Assembly (NCBI GenBank): GCA_045402695.1 | Contig: JAWPNA010000371.1 | Span: 1-9,815 of the forward strand | Source: JAWPNA01 sp045402695 | GTDB lineage: Bacteria; Acidobacteriota; Polarisedimenticolia; JACPZX01; DASXTC01 | Direction of reading: 5' to 3' | DNA length: 9,815 nt | Shown here: one piece after another, positions 5,401-9,815 of the stretch | Layout: each line of letters opens with the position of its first letter | How positions within the stretch are numbered: the stretch's first letter is position 1 | Translations under genes and position numbers: made by a program | Notes under the pieces: generated by a model | Told to the model about the DNA's origin: nothing | The model's input: the letters and a program-made list of their open reading frames with translations, nothing else | Database searches by the model: none

Positions 5401-8200
5401 GTCGGTTCTGATAATCGCGGTAGTAGATCGTGGCCGCCGACTGGTTCGGGTCCTCATTGAGGCCGCGCACCGTGACCCTGGCGTTGAGCCCGAAGTAGGA
5501 GATGTCGGTGATCGAGCCGTCGGCCGCCACGATGCGTGTAGGGCGGTTGAAGGGATCCCGGCGCCCATAAGGATCGTCGAGATCCAGGTAGCTGATGGTG
5601 GTCCCGAGAGGAGGCTGTTCTCCTTTGAAATCATCCAGTGGGTGCCACTCACTTTCGAACGTCACCGCGCCGAAGGCGTCGTAGCTGAGAAGTTGTTGGG
5701 ACCATTGTCCATCCGCCATCAGCCTCCGCGTCTTGATGCGTCGGCCCATCCCGTCGTACTCGGAATACGACAATTCGTGGTCCGGATCACCTGCGCTGCC
5801 CCGGCTGGTCGTCACGGCTCGAAAGTACCCATGGGTTTTCAGTCCATCACCGTACGTCTCCGTGGCCATGTGGTGCTGGACATAGGTGGGAAGCTCGGGG
5901 GGAGGCGGCATGACCGCCGTGCGGCGGCCGAGGGTGTCATACGCGTAGGACGTCGTGACTCCCCCTGTGTCCCGGCCGGCCATGGGTAACCCCGTCGGAC
6001 CAAGATCCAGGTCTGTCTCCAGCCAGTCCACCCCCTCGAACCGGCTCGTGGCGGTCGCGCCGTATCTGTAGGTTCTCGAGATTGTGTAAGGGGCTCCGCC
6101 CGACCCTCCGGCGTAAGTGATGCGGGTGTTGGCCCCGTACGGGACCGGATCGGGACGATCCGGGTCCGAGCCGTTTGCCGGGTTTCCAATCTCGTAGGTG
6201 ACGGCGATGTCTCCTGGGCTCTGCTCGTACCATTGGGCGGGGATGCTGTTCGGGTCGGCCCGCTGTATCTCCTTGAAGAACGACTGATAGTAGTCCGGCC
6301 CCACATAGTCGGTCCTCGACGCGCGGCCGCCCTGGCTGACGATGCGCGGGCTTGTGTACCCCCACACCAGCCCGTTGAGCCGGTAGTCACCCTGGATGCG
6401 TCGCGGGGCTCCCACGAGATTGCCGTGCTCCGTCGTCAGCTCAAACCCAGGGAACCGCGTTCCCCACCAGGTGGCGGGATCCCCCTCGATCTCGAAGCGC
6501 GCGAATCCCTCAGGCAACGCGTATTCTCTCGGATAGATCAGCGTGTTGGGATCCGTCGTCTCGGTGTTGAGCTGGCTCACCGACCAAGACCTGGGGTCGC
6601 TGACGTTCTGGTGGGAAGCAGTCAGGGGATCATCGTAGAAGGTCGTGATCTCGGCGCGGAGAAACGGGTCCACGCCGTCACCAGGGCGGCCGCTGTAATA
6701 GAAGGTGGTCGAGCGGACGAGGGTGCTCTGACTCGGATCGAACTCCGGATCCAGATCGGCGACGGTCTGCGCCCCCGAGCGGTACCTCGGGGCCTGACCC
6801 TCGTAGTGGCGGACCGCGAGCGGGAAGCCGCGGAAGTAGTCATCGCCGAAGCGGTACTCCGTCTCGTTGCCCGCTGAATCCGTGATGATGGTGCGATCCC
6901 GGTCGAAGATCGGCGCGATGAACGGCGTCGCGTAGAAGGGGTATTGCGCCTTCGTGTATCGCAACTGATGAACGGGTCCCGCTCCGCCCGCCAGTGGAAA
7001 CATTCGGCGCGAGACCACTCCACGACGGTAGGGTCCATACGCCGCCACGTTCACCCTGACGTCCGCCCACTCGAACAGCGTTTGCCCGCCGGCCGGGTAA
7101 CGGATCTCGCTGAGCTCGCCCCAGGCATCGTAGTCGTAGTTGTACGACAGCCGACCCTGACCCCCAGTGACCTCGGGCAGCTCGACCTTCACCAGGAAAG
7201 GCAGCGACTCTCCACCGTCCGGCGCATACGCGGGCCATCCCGGCGGGGCGGTCTTGACGCGCCTCATCACATAGGACAGGCGGTAGACTCCGGTCCCGTC
7301 GGGCGCCGGCACGCGAATCTCGGTCAAGAGGAACTTGGGGAAACCAGGCGGAAGGGAGTACACGAACTCGATCGTCCTGCCCATCGAGTCCTTCATGGCC
7401 TTGGGCGCCTTGACGACCTCGGCAACGGGCTCGTTGAAGACGGGATGGAGCCGGGGCTGACTGTATGTGTACTGCTCCTTGGAGGCGCCAGGAGCCACCG
7501 CGAGGAAATCCGCCTCCTCCATGTATGTGTAATCAATCTTGTTGCCCCAGCGGTCCTGCGATCGGGTCAGAGCCCCGCTGAAGGGATCGAAGAGCTTCTC
7601 CGTGGAATCGTGCCCGTCTTGCAGGTGTGTGATGTACTCGTCGTATGTGCTCCCGGTGTTGCACGGGAAGGGGCCGATCCAGTGCTGACTCTGCACGATT
7701 CCAATCAAGGAACCGTCGACGGTGAGTCCAGCCCCATTGATGATGTGCTGCCCGCCGTCCTGCGAGATGTAGACACTGTAAGCCTTCTTGCAGTCGGTCT
7801 CCTGCACCCTGTACGGCTTCACGTGCGCCCAGATCCTGCCGGGATCGAACCGCCAGCCCGCGCCGATGATCCCGGACGCCACGTCCCTCGAGTAGATCGA
7901 TTCAAGCTCGGTGCTGGGCCAGGGACGGGCGCGCACCGTCCAAGTGAACCCGGTGTAATACGCGGTGGCTCCGAGCGACAGCGTGTCGCTGATCGATAAG
8001 GCGGGGGCCAGCGGCTGCGTCACGATCGGGTTGAGTGTGTAGAGGTCGAGCGAATCGGTTGGACCCCGTTGATACACCGCGTTGTCCTGGAATCCGACCG
8101 CTTCCTGGGCGTCCGCCGGCCAGAGGCCGGCGAACTCCCCGAGAATGACGGCGGCGGCAACGGCGAGGTGGCGAATCGGATGGCGCGTGTCTGAATTCAC
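2420..8200 (-). CDS. Sec-exported giant RHS/YD-repeat protein with FN3 insert and variable C-terminal tail
   Basis: This 1926-residue protein starts at GTG 8200. An AGGAGGG lies six bases upstream, whereas an ATG 13 codons earlier (8239) would put that ribosome site inside the gene and lengthen the signal peptide. A signal peptide (hydrophobic LAVAAAVILGEFAGL, likely cleaved after PADA) implies Sec export rather than VgrG/PAAR delivery. An N-terminal entry domain (about 30-230) has a GAGWRFDPGRI strand and DGGQH. YD repeats run about 230-1425, for example NYDYDAWGELSEIRYPAG, YAYDTLGRRT, FEYNALGQLIES and YQYDLAGRLSEV. Two fibronectin type III domains (about 1434-1634) contain LTWKPG...GYDIYRA and ISWTAVED...GYNLYRK. 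The RHS core follows: YYHVDHLGTPR (about 1672), FTGHERD, YAYVGGNPLNFRDPTGR (ends at 1779). The family forms a hollow shell enclosing a released C-terminal effector. Here the 147-residue tail (1780-1926) has a Gly-rich hydrophobic hairpin, a charged helix and six Cys; its function is unknown. Confidence 0.93.
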   Translation of the reverse strand: MNSDTRHPIRHLAVAAAVILGEFAGLWPADAQEAVGFQDNAVYQRGPTDSLDLYTLNPIVTQPLAPALSISDTLSLGATAYYTGFTWTVRARPWPSTELESIYSRDVASGIIGAGWRFDPGRIWAHVKPYRVQETDCKKAYSVYISQDGGQHIINGAGLTVDGSLIGIVQSQHWIGPFPCNTGSTYDEYITHLQDGHDSTEKLFDPFSGALTRSQDRWGNKIDYTYMEEADFLAVAPGASKEQYTYSQPRLHPVFNEPVAEVVKAPKAMKDSMGRTIEFVYSLPPGFPKFLLTEIRVPAPDGTGVYRLSYVMRRVKTAPPGWPAYAPDGGESLPFLVKVELPEVTGGQGRLSYNYDYDAWGELSEIRYPAGGQTLFEWADVRVNVAAYGPYRRGVVSRRMFPLAGGAGPVHQLRYTKAQYPFYATPFIAPIFDRDRTIITDSAGNETEYRFGDDYFRGFPLAVRHYEGQAPRYRSGAQTVADLDPEFDPSQSTLVRSTTFYYSGRPGDGVDPFLRAEITTFYDDPLTASHQNVSDPRSWSVSQLNTETTDPNTLIYPREYALPEGFARFEIEGDPATWWGTRFPGFELTTEHGNLVGAPRRIQGDYRLNGLVWGYTSPRIVSQGGRASRTDYVGPDYYQSFFKEIQRADPNSIPAQWYEQSPGDIAVTYEIGNPANGSDPDRPDPVPYGANTRITYAGGSGGAPYTISRTYRYGATATSRFEGVDWLETDLDLGPTGLPMAGRDTGGVTTSYAYDTLGRRTAVMPPPPELPTYVQHHMATETYGDGLKTHGYFRAVTTSRGSAGDPDHELSYSEYDGMGRRIKTRRLMADGQWSQQLLSYDAFGAVTFESEWHPLDDFKGEQPPLGTTISYLDLDDPYGRRDPFNRPTRIVAADGSITDISYFGLNARVTVRGLNEDPNQSAATIYYRDYQNRLRILDAPEGADAVYSYDHMNHLIEVKLVDQVQFAPYDWDPNVASLGTDRFMVTNTGGQVRSFEYNALGQLIESRNPEKDPITWQAYDALGNPLLMSDGEGVQHRFSYDAAGHLVLAEVKPPSGEFRKLRQAIYKNSATDDPGGAHGAAALGRPISFRSYGETGAELPLVVRDLLYDPLGRVRGERSVFSSWSPGPDDPALETTVSYHTSGRLSEMIYPRPVGSTLASTRLVFTYAHGFLTRLDSNRQGSDPSSLAPLVASIGYNAAGGLARLELANGVMETIKPDERFRPGRIGFTKGSLELWNSGVYRYDGASNITSMGEESFLYDRIDRLISARVASPADPSLYFTQDYTYDPFGNMTRRSGAAGGGASQVFAVDPGTNHLLRLDPAGLAYTYDRNGAVTKDGLRAYQYDLAGRLSEVRTLDESQSLARYAYDDRGYRISSSSGDGLGETILVRDGVGQVLAEFGRPDSTAAPEWRKDYVYALGRHIAAVENTGPSSPVVVASRASLPGDSNRYVKLTWKPGSDADIHGYDIYRASGGDPGTFLKINAVPVTGSTYREPAGSVAEGSTYIYKIVAVDAANIESSPTALRTIKVGDPAGPPVPQGLTAEAEPCAAVMISWTAVEDNAGESSMGGYNLYRKTATSRVWSSMARNGAWPIQGTSFADDTHSFRPDTTLHYRLEAVDAAGRRSGYTRTLVVRLPGVCGGGRAARGQPESGDGAFLPRFIGSTSPEPPGFRLLYYHVDHLGTPRVITDAAGDVVAKNSFFPFGEAVPPFTSAGNTHWFTGHERDFVAGHDDMLARTYSFYTARFCLPDDHFQLRGMPGGGGLYAYVGGNPLNFRDPTGRDAEGLIYWSSCIGGPASIVGGVMLATGGAVGVLIGWETGVAVPLGVGAIVKGAGLAAGGIAATAQCVKMQEERKKTEERRQRLDDVIKKCTATLEPNACQEAALACLLIASEGGSNRKCKQVQTINLFIKPDRPGPLGPDVPPGPLM

Positions 8201-8206
8201 GGCTGT

Positions 8207-8213
8207 CCCTCCT
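8207..8213 (-). promoter_or_regulatory. Ribosome binding site that fixes the GTG start of the RHS gene
   Basis: AGGAGGG on the minus strand ends six bases before GTG 8200-8198. The in-frame ATG at 8239 has no comparably placed site, and the GTG start yields a compact, typical signal peptide (MNSDTRHPIRH n-region then the hydrophobic core). Confidence 0.7.
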
Positions 8214-8239
8214 GCGAGCCGCTCGCGCGGACTCTGCAT

Positions 8240-8570
8240 CGTCTTGCGACATCAGCCACGCCCTCCTCTGCTCATGCGCTACTCCTCATGCAGCTCAGTT
8301 AGTCGAAGTAGGGGAGGCGGGTGGGACTTTTTTTCTGAAATACCTTGAGCTGCCGGTGGCCGCCCCGTCGATCCATGATCTGTTCATTGCGTCATGTTTG
8401 ATCAGAATCGGTCATACATTCTGCTATTGACACAGCACCCGTCGGAGGGTAATAAGAGGATGATACGAGCCATCTTTTTCGGGCAGACGGATTCTTGTCA
8501 AAAAACACCGGCTACGCGGCGTATCCAAGCGCCCCCCACCCGTCCTTCACCGGGAACGGAGAATGATCCC
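8240..8570. other. Divergent intergenic region between RHS and secreted HExxH-like gene
   Basis: No gene is seen in these 331 bases. The part from about 8380 to 8510 is clearly more AT-rich than its surroundings, as expected for a promoter region. It holds a promoter-like pair reading right (8427-8455), a T7 run within ACTTTTTTTCTG (around 8330-8336), and an 8-bp inverted repeat GCAGCTCA/TGAGCTGC (8290-8297 and 8346-8353) with a 48-base gap. I could not find a convincing leftward promoter for the RHS gene. Confidence 0.6.
8427..8455 (+). promoter_or_regulatory. Predicted promoter of the secreted HExxH-like protein
   Basis: A perfect TTGACA -35 (8427-8432) is followed after exactly 17 bases by TAATAA (8450-8455). 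The -35 and spacing are ideal; the -10 matches only three of six positions. A start near 8462 would give a leader of about 110 bases before ATG 8571, long enough for post-transcriptional control, although I recognise no riboswitch in it. Confidence 0.5.
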
Positions 8571-9815
8571 ATGCGTATGCGAGCCCTGATTCGTCCTTCG
8601 ATGATCCTCCTGGGCGCGGCCATCCTGGCCGCCCCGCCGCTGCAGCAGGAGGCGTACTCGGACAGTTCCTGCCCGACCGGCACCGAACTCGTCACCAATA
8701 CGGGGGCCTGCGTCACCGGCCCGAGCGGCACCATCGTCCGCAACAAGGGCGGCAAGCTGATGGACACGTCAGTCTGCACGACCTACCCGGGTCGAGAGAC
8801 CGACGAGATCAACTGGCACAAGAACAAGGTGGCTTCGCAGGGCGCCGCCGCGACGGCGTCTTACAACGTTTCACTCGACACGAACGTGGGCGACATCGCG
8901 GTCATCGTGGACGACGGCAGCATCATTTTCACCGACGCCGCCGGCACCAGGATTGACTTGGTGGACGCGACCAAGAAATTCATGGTGACGCACCAGGATG
9001 TCTACGACTACATTTTCTGGTGGCCGAGATTCAACCACGCGGAGGGGTCGTTCCACATCTGGGTGCAGACCAACACCCAGGGGATCAACGCTCCCGTGCA
9101 GAACAACAGCGCCACGTACGAGACACAGTTCCTCAAGAGCCTGGTCATCTACCGCAATTACCTGAACTTCCCATCCGATCCGCGCACGCGGATCCTGCCC
9201 AACAACGACTCCACGCTGTCACTGATGGGTCAGGAGTCGGGTCACCGGTTCGCCGCGTGGGTGCGCCGGGACAAGGACCCCGGCCCCCGCATCCGGTCCA
9301 CGACCGACCTGCTGGGCCGCAACCTGGCGCACTGGTGCTTCTACATGAACGTGCCGTCCCGCCCTACCAACCCCACGGCGCCCATCTCTGGCTTCTCGAG
9401 CATGGAGGGGAACTACTGGTTCGAGAATACCCCCGGGTCCTTCACGACGACCTTGCAGAGCGACGGCTACGCGCCATTGGATCAGTACCTGATGGGGTTC
9501 CGCTCGCCGACCAACGTCGGCGGCTTCTTCCGGCTGGACCCCGGCAACGGCAACGTCAATCCCGACTGCGCCCACCAGCCCTTCACCCCCGGCGTGGACA
9601 CGCCCTGGACCTTCAGCTATCCGAAGATCAACGTCGTGGTGGATGACATCATCCGGGTCGAGGGCGCCCGCTTCCCTGACGCCCAGACCTCCCAGAAGAA
9701 CTACCGCGTCGCCTTCGCTCTGCTGGCTGCGCAGGGGACCTTCCCCACGAGCGCGGACATCACCACGCTGAACAACTACCGGCTCGCCTGGGAGACGTAT
9801 TACCGTGACGAGTCG
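8571..9815 (+). CDS. Secreted metalloprotease-like protein with altered HExxH motif (partial, 3' end outside window)
   Basis: The first 415 residues of an open frame reach the window's right edge without a stop. ATG 8571 has GGAGA eight bases upstream; a second ATG at 8577 is possible. Residues 1-25 form a signal peptide (Arg2, Arg4, Arg8, then MILLGAAILAAPP), so the product is exported. A beta-rich N-terminal part includes GDIAVIVDDGSIIF (about 103-116). The centre has LMGQESGHRFAAWV: Gln221-Glu222-Ser-Gly-His225 occupies the place of a zincin HExxH, with the first His replaced by Gln. Next come LLGRNLAHWCFYMN (His254), MEGNYWFEN (278-286) and PLDQYLMGF (302-310), then VVVDDIIRVEGARFPDAQ. 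I recall this block order from exported, largely uncharacterised proteins of Acidobacteria-like genomes, where HExGHRW is common. Protease activity is an inference and doubtful given Gln221. It is divergent from the RHS gene. A competing frame at 9020-9646 is a shadow. Confidence 0.85.
   Translation, partial: MRMRALIRPSMILLGAAILAAPPLQQEAYSDSSCPTGTELVTNTGACVTGPSGTIVRNKGGKLMDTSVCTTYPGRETDEINWHKNKVASQGAAATASYNVSLDTNVGDIAVIVDDGSIIFTDAAGTRIDLVDATKKFMVTHQDVYDYIFWWPRFNHAEGSFHIWVQTNTQGINAPVQNNSATYETQFLKSLVIYRNYLNFPSDPRTRILPNNDSTLSLMGQESGHRFAAWVRRDKDPGPRIRSTTDLLGRNLAHWCFYMNVPSRPTNPTAPISGFSSMEGNYWFENTPGSFTTTLQSDGYAPLDQYLMGFRSPTNVGGFFRLDPGNGNVNPDCAHQPFTPGVDTPWTFSYPKINVVVDDIIRVEGARFPDAQTSQKNYRVAFALLAAQGTFPTSADITTLNNYRLAWETYYRDES

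Noticed and set aside
3938..5989. 683-codon open frame on the plus strand inside the RHS gene
   Set aside because: It is the antisense shadow of high-GC YD-repeat coding sequence. It is rich in Arg/Gly/Val with no recognisable domain, while the opposite strand has clear RHS motifs throughout.
6944..7999. 351-codon plus-strand open frame
   Set aside because: Antisense shadow of the N-terminal part of the RHS gene; no motifs and no convincing ribosome site.
8290..8353. 8-bp inverted repeat GCAGCTCA/TGAGCTGC upstream of the RHS gene
   Set aside because: The 48-base gap and absence of extension make chance likely; too weak to call an operator or terminator.
9020..9646. 208-codon plus-strand open frame
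   Set aside because: It lies in another frame of the secreted-protein gene, which is open from 8571 to the window edge with a signal peptide and conserved motifs.

Overview
The window is high-GC, densely coding bacterial chromosome. It carries six protein genes, two of them cut by the window edges, and one non-coding transposon-like element. The mix of a huge Sec-exported RHS/YD-repeat protein with FTGHERD-type core motifs, a secreted protein of a putative HExxH-like family, and a CYTH protein beside a sugar nucleotidyltransferase suggests a Gram-negative soil or sediment lineage such as Acidobacteriota. That placement is from general resemblance only; no rRNA or other marker is present. I saw no tRNA, rRNA or CRISPR array.

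Left part (1-1989). Two minus-strand genes are translationally coupled by an ATGA overlap: a CYTH-domain phosphohydrolase/cyclase-like protein, then a MurU/RmlA-type sugar-1-phosphate nucleotidyltransferase that runs off the left edge. Divergent from them is an ECF-type sigma factor on the plus strand with a recognisable promoter and ribosome binding site. Its last 57 bases overlap, tail to tail, a small minus-strand gene for a 108-residue membrane protein.

Middle (1990-8200). A 300-bp element (2062-2361) has about 34-bp terminal inverted repeats, TTAA at both ends and an internal hairpin. It looks like a MITE and sits between the small membrane-protein gene and the 3' end of the 5.8-kb RHS gene. 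The RHS protein (1926 residues from a GTG start) has a signal peptide, an N-terminal entry domain, a long YD-repeat shell, two fibronectin type III domains inserted ahead of the terminal RHS core, and the core ending in DPTGR. A 147-residue variable tail follows, with a glycine-rich hydrophobic hairpin and six cysteines.

Right part (8201-9815). A 370-bp divergent spacer holds a promoter-like TTGACA/TAATAA pair reading right. It leads into a secreted protein (415 residues visible, open at the right edge) whose central QESGHRF motif looks like a metalloprotease HExxH motif with the first histidine replaced.

How they may fit together: the two exported proteins are divergently transcribed from a shared spacer. 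The small membrane protein lies downstream of the RHS gene on the same strand, where an immunity gene would be expected, with the MITE in between. A toxin/immunity relationship is a hypothesis only, because the RHS tail matches no toxin I recognise.
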